Positions 46,707 to 59,752 are shown, numbered from the stretch's first letter. The stretch is DNA of 64,000 nt from Polytrichum commune (GCA_950295325.1 OX485807.1:24277666-24341665), one strand, 5' to 3'. A program made the numbers and translations. The notes: generated by a model not told the origin, from the letters alone.

Positions 46707-49700
46707 ATGGAGAAGCAGAACGAAACTGTCACATTGACGGTCAAATTCGGGCAGATAACGATTCCAGTGTCGCTGCCGTTTTCGTCGAGGGTGAATGACT
46801 TGATGCAGCAGCTGCAGACGAGCACTGAAATTCTGCCTCGTGTCCAGAAACTCATATTTAAAGGTAAGGATTAAAATTCTTCTACGTTTATGTCTATGCC
46901 TATGTCTCCACATGCCAACATTTTTTTTCTGTGGTTGGATTTATCGACATAAATCGATCTCACAGAAATACCATTGTGTTGCATATGTTTTGTTTGTATC
47001 AACACATTTGGTAAGGCAGCTGATCAGCTTTCATGGTCATGGAAAGCATTACGCACCACGACTCTTCACAAATTAAATGTAAATTTAAAATTCACCTTTC
47101 TTAATAACTCAAAATCAGCGCATAGGAAATTCTGCCTCATGTCCATAAACTTATCATTAGAGGTAATGATTGAAATCTGACTTGCTGTCGATGTGTCCAT
47201 ATGCCATCATTGTTCCTATGGTTGATTTTATCGACATAAATTGATGTCACGGGAATATCATTGTGCTGCACACAATATCACAATATCACACGTGCTGTTT
47301 GTATTTACACATTTGGCAAGGCAGCTGATCAGCATTCACGTTATTTGAGTTCATTGTACACCATGTGTAAATTGAAATATACCTTTCTTAAGAACTTAAC
47401 ATCAGCGCATAGGAAGTTCTGCCTTGTTTCCAGAAACTCCTCTTTAAAGGTAAGGATTGAAATCTGACTTACTGTCTATGTTTACACATGCATCATTGTT
47501 TCTGTCTACTTATTGACATAAATCGATCTCACGGGAATACCATTGTGCTGCTTCTGTTCATGTCATCAAATTTGATAAGGCAGCTGAATAGCATTCACAT
47601 TCATGGAGATCATTGTACACCATGACTCTCCAGTCATTTGATGGAATTTGACATATTCACCTTTCTTAATAATTCAAAATAGGAATTGGCTAGTTGTGAG
47701 AAGCAATGAAAGGTGACACTTGACATCAGTCAAATCCTTTGTGGAATTGAGCACTTCGTCATCATCGATGATGGGTTTGGCTGGATGCAATGTTGGGTTT
47801 GTCATTTCTACTGATCAATCCTAGCTTACACTTCCTGACTTTGAGTTCTTTGGGAGTAATGCTTTTGTCCTCCAGTATTGTAGCTGGCAGACACGGTTCA
47901 GAATGGCTAATCCATTTTGTCTAAGCTGACTACATCATTTGAATATTAAATATGGGGCTGTTTTCAGGAAAAGTGCTGACTCCTGACATGACGTTGAAGA
48001 ATGCCCAACTCGCTAATGGCTCCAAAGTCATGCTCATGGCAGCACAAGGGTTCCAGCCAAGGGTACACTCCTGAACAGTTCTCATGTATTTTACTCAACT
48101 GGGCAGGAATGAAAACCATATATAAATCATGTGCATGAGCTTCTTGTTTGGAGGTTTAAACCACAAGTTCCTTCTGGAAATTGAAGTGTATAATTTTAGG
48201 AACTATAGTGTCTAATTGTAAACAAGAGGTAAGAGGGATGCTTCACCTTAAGCAAGATGATTCTTGGACCTGAGCTTTACGTGAGTAATGGTGGATTTTT
48301 GAGATGGGTACACACTTATATAAAATTTTACACCAGTCTGCCCTTTCTTAGACTTAAGTGGTTGAGGAAAGTAATCAAGCACTGAAGCATGGCATGGGGT
48401 CAGTTTCCAGCAAGGACTTCCTCACCATCGAAGAGGAGTACTTCACCAATCAAGCAAGCCGTTCCAACAAGAATTGATGAGAGCAGATTGAAAGCATGGA
48501 AATTGACAGGCATTATCTCGCTTCGAGACAGTGGATTACAGGTACTTATGCAACATCTCCTACTGAGTTCTGGTCCATAAAGCTTTTCTTGATCTCCTGT
48601 GAACAAATGCGTGGTAGCTTGGGTCCTTCTATTGTGAGAAATTTGTCTTGTCTTTCTTAGATTCCTGTTACCTCCAAAGAAGCAGCAAAAGCTTAAGATG
48701 ATGATTAGCTGTGGGGAACTGACAAAGTCAATGTTGATGTCACGGAAGGTGGCTGCTTCTATGCATATTGTTGTGGATGGCATCTGATCAAATGATTTCT
48801 CAACATTTGATTCATGTTGCATATGTATTGTCTTTTGAATTGATTATCTGATATCTGTTGATTTCCCCTGCTTTATCTCAAGTTTTCATTGAATATGCAA
48901 CTCTTTTGTCCCTGGATAAGTCAACTGCCTTTTCTTAGCCTTCTATTCCTCAGTTTGCGATATCTGTAAGTGCTGTCTACATTGTTTTTGTACCAGAAGA
49001 ATAGTCAGCTTACTGTTTTACATTTTTAGTGATGCATGCACCATACATTCTCTGCACATCCTTCATTCAGCATCTTTCATTTGGCATGATTGTGAACTTG
49101 CACTTTCTTCACATGGAATATAATTTCCTATTTTGACTCTCATATTTGTAACTTTGTTCGTCCATTTTGGGTCATGTAGTGAACATGTATTTCACTATCA
49201 CCAACTCAAGGAGTTCAATCTGACTTTCAAGTTAGCTGATCTTCAGGTGTGCATGGCTGCAAGGGGTGGATAGAAAGTGCCAGCTGCTGTTTGGTCTCTG
49301 GGGCCTTCTGCTCGCGTACTGGATGCTGCTGGAAATTGCTTAGTGGATCTTCCTGTGGACATTAATTCTTTCGTGAACTTGCAGGTTTGAAATTAGACCT
49401 GAATTCTGGCAGTTGTATGCGTAGAGTATGAGATTAATTATTATGTTATACAGGAATGTTCACCTAGTGTATTCTGTTTACTCCTCAGACAAGTGTATCT
49501 GCTGGTGGAGATTATTGTGAATGTTGTGTACTATGTTTGGTTCAGTTTTTGTGCACTACATAATAGGTGGGGTTCCGTATTAAATTCGTGCGCTGCTTGT
49601 TTTCATTGAGAGTCTGGTCCCTTTTTAACCCTGCAGCAATTGAGAACATTACATAGGAATTATATCCATCCATAATTTGCTATACAAAATCTCTCGGTAG

Positions 49701-51423
49701 TTGTTGTATTTAGAATATCTCATGATGTGCTTTTGTGGGCATGTAGAGAATACGCCTGAGTAGCAATGGACTGAAAGATGGGACCATAAGTTGGCAAAGC
49801 CTGGTGACACTGAATCAACTATCTGTGCTTGTCCTTGATAACAATCTGTCAGTGTCTTCTCTTTTACTCCTGTTCGTTCCCTTATAAAATTTAAAAGTGC
49901 AATTATAGATTCTATACATACACACACACACACACACATATTTGAAGACATAAGGATGTGCATAGGATTCTGGCGTATACATTTGTGGAGTAAGGATTTG
50001 CCATTGGAAGGAAGCTGTGATATTCTGAACTAAGTTGAGAGTCCTTCTGCAACAGAATGACCACATTACCTTCAGAGATCGGTCAGCTCACATCACTGAA
50101 GTTCCTCAGTGCTGCAAAGAACAAATTGGCATCCTTGCCTGACGAGCTTGGCAACCTATCATTGCTGGAGAAGCTGGATTTGAGTAATAATTGGTGAGCA
50201 GGGTTCACAACTCTGGAGGGGCTCTATTATGATACAGGGACTGCATAGAACCAACATTACTATGTGGAGAGGTTTCTAGCCTACCAACATTGCAATAAGT
50301 TCTAGTACAACAGTGTTTTAATGGTTGCCTTTTGTATAAATTAATATCATCTTATTGGACGCTCAAGTGCAATATAGAGCATGAAGGTTGCTGATTTTGG
50401 AATGCATTCTATTGTTGTGTACAGCATACAGGAGGTACCTTCAAGCCTTGGAAGCTGTGCACAGCTTACTGAGGTGAAGAAAGTGAACTTTCTTTTGTTT
50501 ACATCATTGTGTTTGAAAGCCCCATTCTTCAAAATAATCCAAATGCTTCAGAGAGTTGTTCAAAGTACCTCATCATGACATCCTATGTGGCTGGCTGTGA
50601 TTTTAGGTCAACCTGTCAGGAAATCGATTGATGTTCATTCCTGTCTCCTTCAGCGAAATGCTGTCACTCAAGGTCTCTCCTTTCCTCTTTCTGGATCACT
50701 TGGTGGTAATTCTCCATCAATGAAGTAGGAGCCGTGAGTGCGATCAGTTCATGCTTCTAAAAAGGGGCATGTGGATGTCACTCGATTTAAAATAATGATA
50801 TGTTAGTGTACGTCGGAAATTACTTGGATATGAGAGAATAAAACTGTTAGTCATTATTTTTCATTAGCACGTAGTTTTGGGAATGTGGTATTTGTGTTTA
50901 ACCTTTAACATTTGAAAGTTGTGCAGACTTTACTCCTAGACAGCAATCAACTGAAGGACTTCCCTTCGGAGATATTGCGGAACTGCTTGCAGCTCAAGAC
51001 CCTCTCTTTACATTGGAATCAGCTCACCATGGAGGAGCTTCGAGAGGTACGTTTGACAGGAAATTTGCATTCTACTTATTAGTGTAAGGGTCATTCTTTG
51101 AAAGTATAAGAACTCAGTACTTGTTGCTGGGATGTTGTAACAGAACTTGTGAAGTACTAAGATTACCAATGTAGACCTCCTGTGCTACGACTGCTCTGAG
51201 TATGGATTTGTGAGTGTTGTGTTGTTTTTACCTGATATCTTTACTAGCTGATTGATGTGCTGCTAAGAGATTGATTCTTGATTTGTGTGAGCAGCTGGGC
51301 GGCTGGACTGAGTTTGATCAACGGAGGAAAGATAAGTACACCAAACAAATGGACATGCAGGTAATGGGTCCATCAAATGGATTCGATGAGGGGGCAGATA
51401 CAGAGCAATGGCAACGGTGGTGA
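46707..51423 (+). CDS. ubiquitin-like plus leucine-rich-repeat protein, 10 exons, 367 aa
   Basis: It matches the plant family 'LRR repeats and ubiquitin-like domain-containing protein' (Arabidopsis At2g30105 type). Exons: 46707-46863, 47968-48062, 48404-48541, 49274-49384, 49747-49847, 50056-50193, 50425-50473, 50607-50672, 50927-51046, 51295-51423; all GT-AG and all phases close. Residues 8 to about 82 form the ubiquitin-like fold (LTVKFGQITIPV, LPRVQKLIFKGKVLTPDMTL, GSKVMLMAAQG). A Ser/Lys linker leads to LKAWKLTGIISLRDSGLQ and LRRs from about 122 to 325: VLDAAGNCLVDLPVDI, LPSEIGQLTSLKFL, LPDELGNLSLLEKLDLSNN, VPSSLGSCAQLTEVNLSGN. The conserved end is GGWTEFDQRRKDKYTKQMD ... GFDEGAD. No Cys pair or C-terminal diglycine marks it as conjugatable; an adaptor role is inferred. 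Intron 1 carries tandem copies of the exon 1 junction, and intron 5 a CA repeat. Confidence 0.94.
46829..47690 (+). repeat. threefold tandem repeat covering the exon 1 end, its 5' splice site and intron 1
   Basis: Three units aligned on TTCTGCCT at 46831, 47130 and 47417 (periods 299 and 287 bp). Unit 1 contains the real exon 1 end and donor (TTTAAAG|GTAAGGATT). Units 2 and 3 keep ATTAGAG|GTAATGATT and TTTAAAG|GTAAGGATT. The following words (TCGACATAAAT, GGAATA-CATTGTGCTGC, AAGGCAGCTGATCAGC, ACCTTTCTTAA) repeat in order. Units 2 and 3 also acquire a possible acceptor, GCATAG, directly before the copied exon piece. Confidence 0.9.
49920..49938. repeat. (CA)n microsatellite in intron 5 of the LRR gene
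   Basis: About nine CA units inside intron 5 (49848-50055). Confidence 0.9.
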
Positions 51424-52560
51424 CCCATGTTCTGTCTGAAGCGTATGCTTGTCTTGACAAGCACACCAGTTCTGTGATAGTTTAATGGCATCAGTTCTGG
51501 ATATGATCTGGTTCTGGAAGACCTAGTTGTCTGAGACAGGACAATCTCTTTGTCTGTTTGCCTTGGTGCTCCAATCTGCTGAGATTGATGCCCTGGATGC
51601 CCCTACTGTACTATCACATCCATAAATGGCCTCTGCCTGTTTTTTAACAAACTCCTAGAAATGTTGTACCAAATTGCGTTGTTTGACGTGTCCTGCATTT
51701 GTGCTCAGCATCATGCATTAACTTCATTGCCTGTATACCTATTTACTTGTTTACCATGGAAATCACCATTCTCCAGTCCTCTCAGGTCCTCCGCATTGCA
51801 AGCCCAATCTCAGGAAGTGATGACAGGATCATGGATCATGGATTTGAATCAGGGAGGGATTTTTTGACAATTCTGTAATTGTTTAATACTTCTACTTCTA
51901 TGATGTGGAATTGAAGTCTGTTTTCGCTGTATCCAATGCATCCCAAACATGTGAAATGTCAACTCATGGGAGATTATTGCATTCGACTGTTGGGCACACA
52001 TCCAAGTGCACCAAGAAAATTTACTACCAACAGACTTTACGGAGCCTTGGTGCATGTGGGGCACGAGAGCAGATGAAATCACCTTGGCCTAGCCTGACCT
52101 CCCAGCTGTAGAGCGAACTTCAAAGGCATGCGACTGACAAGCTTTTGATATCGTGCACTCATACTAGCTAGTTTGATATTTTAGTTCGACACATTTGTCC
52201 AAATTGAGACATTTCTTTCCATTTAACGTGTGCAAAGTTTGTAGGTCCAAAATCTCCATAGGAAGGCAAGAAGCTGATGTGGATCCCCATTTCTCTGGAC
52301 ACAAGTGATACACAAGTGACACTCTTCTCCTACTTTGCACTCGAGCCCTGTGACTGGGTGGAACTTTACTTTTGTCATGATACGGCGGATCCCTTATTTT
52401 GTTTTGTTTTTGTTTTTTGTTTTTTTCTTTCTTTCTTTTCATTTTGCTATCAATTTGGCATCATGGGCGAGGGGTAGGTACTAGCCTTGATAACTTAACA
52501 TAATGGACCCCAACTCATGGACCTAATAAATGAGAACTTATTCTACAAAAGTGGAAATAG
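51424..52560 (+). other. 3' flank of the LRR/ubiquitin-like gene
   Basis: Presumably the 3' UTR and terminator region. The T-rich tract around 52398-52445 is one possible poly(A)-proximal region, but no site can be fixed. No other coding region is supported. Confidence 0.45.
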
Positions 52561-53541
52561 GTGAGGCTTTCAATCCTTGAATGGTACACTGGGCTCAGAA
52601 GTTGGCTAACAAAGATGATCTTACGAGAATTTGGACTGATCACCCTCCCATTCACTTGGAGACTCATGAGAACAGCGGGAAAATTGGAATGATGAAAGTT
52701 ATTCAGTCACTTAATTAGATGACTTAGAAGTAAAGGCCCTCTGGGGCGAGCATTGCAGGAAAGAGCACTTATTTTTTTTACTATAATTGTGCATGTCCTC
52801 CAAAATGCATATTCTACATGATGGCTAGCCAAAAGGATTTCGGTGTGAAGGCGAACATAAATTTGTTTCGCATGCACACTAAAGCAACCACTCATGTTGT
52901 TCAGTCCTTGGCTTTTTTCATGAGAAAGATTTCCTTTGTGCTGGAGGAGGGAAGATTTTGAACCTGTGCATGCTCTACTAAAATATTCCAAACTGCACAT
53001 ATAAAGGTAGTAAGTAGACCTTCATATACATAGAACAAAATTTTCTACCAAGTAAGTTGTTGTTATTATTATTATTATTATTATTAATGTTTTGGAATGT
53101 GTACATGTCCTATTTATGTTGTGTTAGTAGAAAGCAATATCCGTTAGTAGAACTTTATACACCGCAAAATTTCAACTAGTAACCCACATCATTCACCGTA
53201 ATCGATGTAGTTTGGCATGTGTTGTGTTGGCGCATGACAAATCAATGCGTATGGGTTTCGATAACAAGAAAAAGTGTTGTCATATGGACCGTGCCTTCCA
53301 TGGCACCTCTTCTGTCTTTTAGCTCATTCCATGAACATGACATCCATACACCAATGGTAGATAGGTGGTGTAGTGTTGTAGGTGGGTGGACATGTATGAT
53401 AGTGGCTTCATAGTTTGTCACATGTTGCCTGTTTTGTTGCCACATGTTGCTCACACATGCAATTCCTATGCACATCATATTAGTTTCACACATTAGAATT
53501 TTCATGTTTTACAAAACTCGAGATCTTGTATACACACACTC

Positions 53542-53595
<54 letters not shown>

Positions 53596-54554
53596 TGTCC
53601 TTTCATATTAAGTAAATCAAATAATGAGAAACATGAAACAATGAAATATTCCAACATGTTGGCAACAAATCTCTTAAAAGACCTCGAAAAAAGACGTCAT
53701 CTGATCATGTTAAAACTTTGCCCATTTCTCTTTATTCATGTTTTTTAATTAAGAGTGACAAATTATTGATAATCTTAAAACCAACCTAGTGAATTTAGAG
53801 TTTTTTTTTTGAATTCGTTATGCTTATGATGTATTATTTAACAAACATGTGGTGCATCTCATAAGTGAAGAAGCTTGAGTGTTTTTTAAATTTTCTTTTA
53901 GTGCACGTCTTCATTGTGCATGATGTGTTGCACCATGCTCTTTGGTTTGACATGATCAAAATAAAATAAATACATAAATACATTATAAATAAATAAATAT
54001 CATTTAATCGACATGTGTTGGTATCTCATTGGTTAAGACCAATTTTTGTTTGGTTTATGGATGAAACAAAAGAATTCGAATGAGTATCAATATTTGATAC
54101 CTTGTCAATAGTATGTGGCACACCTGATACCCTATTGTAATGGGTAACACTAGCCCTTAAATTGGCATCAAATTCTAATAGGTTAGTCCGAAATTGCACA
54201 AAGGTTTTTCCAAACCAAAAGTGTGACGTGGCAATGAAGAGGTGAGGGTTTCAGAGGAGAGTATTTGGATTTGTTGTTGAACAATTGCAAATCCTTAAAT
54301 GAAGAGCATTGTGGGTTAGAGATTGCATTTCTTAAGGTTGGTGGATGTTTTTCCAGAGCTTTCATGGTGGCCATTTAGGCTCTAAGTATGAAATTCTTCC
54401 TCATTCGTTCAGTTTTTGGCTTGTGTTTATGATATTGTTTATGTATTTTTTCATTACCGATTGCAACATCAACCTCCTCTACACATGCAGGGTATAGTCG
54501 CAACAAGAAAGGTAAATCGACCCCTTTTCACATGGTTTTTTTAATGTTTTGTTG
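52561..54554. other. intergenic with microsatellites
   Basis: A (TTA)n tract at about 53061-53088 and (TA)n(TG)n at about 53544-53596. Short frames only; no gene or TIR element recognised. Confidence 0.55.
53544..53596. repeat. compound (TA)n(TG)n microsatellite
   Basis: About 17 TA units followed directly by about 8 TG units. Confidence 0.9.
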
Positions 54555-55520
54555 GAGAATTTATTTTTGGGTTTTGCTTGTGGGCTTGCGGATATGAATG
54601 TGTTTGCAAGCAAGCCTTGGGTGCTTTGGCCCTTCTAGAAAAGGTTGGGGGTGCTCAATGCCTTTTTTTTTAATGTTTTTTTGGCCTTTCCAAACTACAT
54701 TTTGCTTGTGGGCTTGTTGCATTCAAAATTCGGCGTTAGAGCTCATGATAATTGGGTCCACGACTCCACGGGGAGGTCACTTTGTTATAAAGTTGAACAA
54801 CCATGTGCGAACAAATTACATGTAAAAAATGTAAACAATGTACATAAAGCATCACCAAAACGGGTCAAAATTTTATCAATGCTTTTTCATGAGTAGATAT
54901 ACATGGTACCTATTCCATAGTAAAAAATGGTAACTAAATTTGATGATTCTTTTTTTTATATAACATGTTGTTTCTAGCTTGAATGATGCAAAATTGAACT
55001 AAAAAAATTACTACAAAAATGAAGATGACTAAAAATATATAAAAAAGACATTATCAATGGTTATGTATATGTAGAAAAAATATCATAAATTTTAGAATTA
55101 TCTATGACATGTAATATAGGGGTAGCAAACTTTGTTCGCACGTGGTGTTCAACTTGACAATGGAGTGACCTCCCCGTGATTGGGTCAGGAGTGCTCTGGC
55201 CTTTGCAAGAAGAAATGAGGTGCTTGAAGACCCTTTTCTCAAGGTTTTCATAAGACATTGGGTTTTGCTCGTGGATTTTTTGCATTCAAAATTCGGACTT
55301 AGATCTCATTGCAGTTGGCCTTGGGTGCTCTTGCAAAAAAAGGATGGGGTGCTCGACGCCTCTTTTGTGTTTTGGTGGCCTTGTAAGTTGTAGCCTTTTG
55401 CTTGTGGGTTTGTTTCATGGAGTCCAAGGCCTTATATGTGCTTCAATGTGGGCCTTGGGTGGTCTAGCCCTTGCAGAAAGGAGTTGGGGTGCCTAATTTT
55501 TTATTTTGATTTTTATTTTG
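54555..55520. repeat. tandem array, unit about 130 bp, split by a hAT-like MITE
   Basis: Units are aligned on TTTGCTTGTGGGCTTG: starts near 54574, 54702, 55263 and 55395. Removing the 420-bp insertion and one 8-bp duplication gives spacings of 128, 132 and 132 bp. Each unit also contains CCTTGGGTGCT(T/C)T(G/T)GC and GGGGTGCTC(A/G)A(T/C)GCC. The last units fade by 55520. Confidence 0.8.
54759..55178. mobile_element. hAT-like MITE, copy 2, inside a tandem array
   Basis: The ends CACGGGGAGGTCACT / AGTGACCTCCCCGTG and the interior match 25215-25628 in inverse orientation. The exact 8-bp repeat ATTGGGTC lies at 54751-54758 and 55179-55186. On the left an extra CACGACTC separates the duplication from the canonical CACGGGG end, so the true left boundary is either 54759 or 54767. 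Confidence 0.85.
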
Positions 55521-55740
55521 GTTGACCATTTATCTTGTTATTGGTGTTTGTTCATGTAGCTATACCGAGTATTGATGTGATGTGGTTTTTCAATCTAGAG
55601 TAATTATTATCATAATTGTGGAACCAAAATGCACTATGCAGTTTTGTTGTTGATGTAGGGGTGAACTTTGTGGCATGACCCAAGTACATTTCTATGTCAC
55701 CAATGTAGGTTTATCCAGGTTTTCTCCTCACATGAAGAAT

Positions 55741-55955
55741 GTTGGCCTTTAGTTGACCAAGTGTGTTGCCGTGTATGCATTAAAGAAGGTTGTTGGGTAT
55801 GTGAGCAATGTTGCCCTTTATGTTTGTAAGTAGGTTGCCATTTATGTACAAAATATTGTTCTATATATGAATAGTCAAGGTGGCTTTTGTATATATGTGT
55901 GTGTGTGAAAGATTCTTGTTGACCTTTATGCAAACAATGTTGCCCAATGTTAGCA
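55741..55955. repeat. degenerate 24-bp minisatellite
   Basis: Units start GTTG(C/A)CC(T/A)TTTATG and are mostly 24 bp, with some of 21 or 22: starts at about 55741, 55765, 55789, 55810, 55834, 55858, then after a TG-rich interruption at about 55918 and 55939. On the minus strand they read as an 8-residue repeat (HKGQHCSHTQQ-like). Confidence 0.65.
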
Positions 55956-56249
55956 ATGATAGTGTGGTGATTTCCGAAGCTCACATGCATTTTGCATGTT
56001 ATTGTGGTGTAGGAAATGTTGGAGTACGCCCATGCCATCAATACATGCTATTAACGCCAATCAATGGTTTTGCAAGCCTAGTTGCCCTCCGTGTAGCATG
56101 GGTAAAGGTGGGCTTAATCACGAAGACCATAAAGTTGGTTGTCAAGTAGCGTTTTGTTTATCAAACCCATGGGACATTGGCTCCTCAACGATACTTTATT
56201 TGCAACGCTAAGCATCTAGAGCAAGTGTCAAGGAGAGTTGAGTTGCAGG

Positions 56250-57001
56250 TCAACACTAAGTTATAGATCAATGATTTTGACTCAGAACCTTATGTTCTCT
56301 ATGGTTGCATGGTTAGCAAGGTCATTAAGTTTTGAATCATTTCCTATCATTTGCAAACACAATCATAGCAAGCAAAGCACACAACATGCTCACCCTCAAG
56401 CTAGTTCCAGTTCAACAAATTGCAATGTGTAGGAGAGCCTATGGCCCAAGATTGGAAGCCATGTATCGTGTGGCTCAATATGACAAGCATGTGTTTCTTC
56501 CCTTGTTGGGTATGGTTAGTGAGTTCTTGAATTCACAACATGAAACATGTGTTGATAAGGTTGGCAGTAGCAGCAATCATGCTTGCATCTCATTCTTTGA
56601 TGCTCCAAATACAATGGAGGAAACTAGGAAATGGTTGTTAGTTTTAGAATTGTTGTTGTTTCATAGGTTGTGAGTGTCGGCAAGCCTAGAGGTTGCACCC
56701 CTTGTTGTGGTGGAGAGAAAATGCCTGGAGATTTCCATATATTGGTCTCCTGGCTAGGCAAATTCTTACAATTCCTGGTTTGCAAATTGAAACCAAGCAT
56801 ACTTTGTCTATTCTTGGGGTGGTTTACAACTTGCTACAATGTAGACTAGGATTAGAGAATTTAGATGCTTTGGTTATGATTCAAAAAAATTGGCCCAATG
56901 ATGGTTGTGATGGTTGCACCTTCAGAGGAAGGGGGGGGGGGGTAGTGGGGAAGTCTTTAGCCGAGGAGACCGACTTGCTTGAAGCTCATGAGATGGATTA
57001 A
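56250..57001 (+). pseudogene. hAT transposase, decayed C-terminal part with dimerisation domain
   Basis: Frame 56332-56673 (RRAYGPRLEAMYRVAQYDKH, then FFDAPNTMEETRKW) continues after an in-frame TGA and a one-base frameshift near 56700-56710 into the frame ending 57001. The second part has the hAT C-terminal dimerisation signature: PLLWWRENAWRFPYIGLLARQILTIPG, then CRLGLENLDALVMIQKNWPND. The usual SER/TER-type core of the motif is altered (QIETKHTLS). A run of 12 G at 56931-56942 lies inside. Upstream parts are too decayed to follow. It is inactive, but the class matches the hAT-like MITEs in this window. Confidence 0.8.
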
Positions 57002-59752
57002 AGGATGTTGGATGTCTTGAAGATAATGTAGAGTAATTTCAAGCAGGATGTGGTTGCGTCCTTTCCCCACTTGTACATCTTTGGTATGCATTAGTGAAAA
57101 GGATGGAGTTACCCATATTAAAATTGACATACCCATGTTTTCTTCATAGCAATTTTCACAACACCTCATCACTTATTCCATTTCATTCAAGTACTCGAGA
57201 ATGTACCACATACCATACCAATATTGTTATTGGCACAATATACACTCTTCCAATAACATGCTATACATACCTTCCCAAAATCATAGGTTCCAGTTATTGT
57301 TGCACATACCTTTTTGTTATTTGTTTCGTACATAAAATATCACGCCATTGCTTATGGTATTAATTCCCAAATATATCATACACTAACCCTGTTGATATCA
57401 CTTAAAGGTGATACTAAGCCAACATTGGGTGAGACCCAATATATCACACATGGAAATTACATTGTGGCACTAAAAGTATTGAACCAAAGACTTCATGGTA
57501 TGGTGATATTTTCCATACTTTTCCATAGCGCTTGGAACTTGAAGTAACATCCAAATAATTCCAAAGTGGCTTAATTATTTCATAGAATTTATGACTTTGA
57601 AAATATGTTGAAGTTGATGTTGCTTTTTATGTCTAGCTCCTTGATCTTGCACATTGAGAGCATTCAAATTGCATACTTTATGTTTGGGGTACACTATCAT
57701 TGTTTGAGAGTCACAGTATTGACAAGTCAAACAATATGCATGGTCAATAGTATTATTTGTGTGATCATCAAGGTCAACTAATAAGTATTTAACAACCCAA
57801 ATTGGTTAGTGTCGGTTGGGTTTTCTTACCTCATTCGATACAAAAATGTTGTATGGAATAATATCTTTTTAGTTGGAGCTTAGATGAGTTGATTGCACAC
57901 CTTCATTTTATATAAACCTTCGATACTTTCATTAGTAATGTCAATGATTAGTTGGACATCTTCTTCTACACTTTAAGACTCTTCATCTCACCCACGCTAA
58001 GTTACTACAATAGTTAGTACCATGACAGGTTCGACACAACCAATTAATTCATATTTGAAGCAAAAATTGCTACATGTCACAATATTATTGACCGAATCAT
58101 GTAGAAAAAGTTAATGTGTCACCCCCAAAAAAGTTAAGATTCAACATGTGGAGTGTTAAGCTGCTACAATACTTCCCTAGTCAACAATCAAACAAGTTTT
58201 CATCCATCCTCAAGTGTTATTTGTATGCTTATAACTATTGAGAATCCTCAATCGGAGGTGAACCCCTTTGGACCTTTAGGGGTCATGTTCATATATAAGT
58301 GTCAAACTCTTCCAAAACCCAAATCCAAATCAATCCTTATCAATGATGGTTTGACGATGGGAGGAGTTGGTTGGACAATGTGTTTGTTATCACAGTCGTG
58401 AATGGTGTGCAGATTTGTGCCCATGACGTGTTGACATTTCCATAACATTACTCAACAACTTGCTGATGAATTGTGAGGCCAAGAATCCACAATGAATTGT
58501 TCCTCCAATATTCACTCGGATGTCAATTACTATGTAAACTCAACTTGAGTATTATAGTGGACTAAACATGCTTTCACATGCATGTGGCATAAGTGTTCAG
58601 GATGTAACCAGCAATACATGGTGAACGATCGCACGTACTAAGAAAGGGTGCGGTGACCTTGGTCTTGGTGATGTTATCAACCTCCAAAGGGAGCTAACAG
58701 TGGCTTTGAGCATCGTGGCATGTGACCTATGGTTCGTGTTACTTGTTGCAATCTCGATTCTTTGGTGTCGGTGCCACACTTTGTGTAACTCATCACATCA
58801 AACCCAACGCTTGTTGGGTCTTCTTAAAGTTGACATCTGAAGCCCAACTCGGGGTTACTAATTTGATTTCATCAAAGGAAAACATTGCTTCAATTAACGG
58901 GTAAGAAAGATTACAGTGATAAATTTTGAGTTGAGGCAAGAGCATGAGTTTTAAAAATTCGCTCTACAGTAGTATTCTACACTCATTTAGTACTAACTAC
59001 ACATGTGCACACACATACATACTTCTACATCAAACTCCCCCACCCTGCTTTTCAATTCCCATGCAATCTAATAAAGTGGGCCAGTCCAAATGCTAGGCCA
59101 TTAATCTCATGCACCCAATCAATTACAAAGATGCCTGGTTTGTTTTCTCTAGCTAGTCACATTCATCCGCGTATGTATCCATGACAAACTGCAAAGTAAG
59201 TTAAACTGCTTCTGGCCAAATTGTGATTGGTTAGAATATTGGACCTAATTTATTGCCATCAACAAGCAGGGCTTCCGAGCTCCAACATGACGAGGTTGAC
59301 TTAACTTAGCCCTCGGATCTATCTATGTGGCCATCAAGACCTCCTCATCAAGAAAAGACTTGCTTCCCTTTCAAGTACTTACCCGCATGTTTATAGCTTT
59401 ATATCCCTTGCTTGGCCGGGCTTACGGAATTATGTGGGATCAAGATTTCTAGAATAGGAATGTGTGATATTATTATTGACATTTAAAGCTTTGTAGTCTA
59501 CCGTGGTACTCATCGAGCGATTTCTCAATGTCGTATTACTATACTCTTTGATCGTTGATTATTCGATGCAACTCAAATTCATTGTTTCTTGTCTTTGCAT
59601 GTCTTGTTTGTTTGGGAACCATGAAGTAACATGGAGTAGTTTTGACATGAGGTAGTAGTTCAGTCATAATATTATTAAGCAATGTGTGTGTTGTTCATGC
59701 ATGTAGGCCCTAAGATAATAATCATGGAATGTCCCAACCTAGTGCAGATTGA
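57002..59752. other. long intergenic stretch, nothing recognised
   Basis: About 2.7 kb, AT-rich, frames up to 89 codons, none recognised. No paired TIRs or tandem repeats noticed. Confidence 0.55.
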
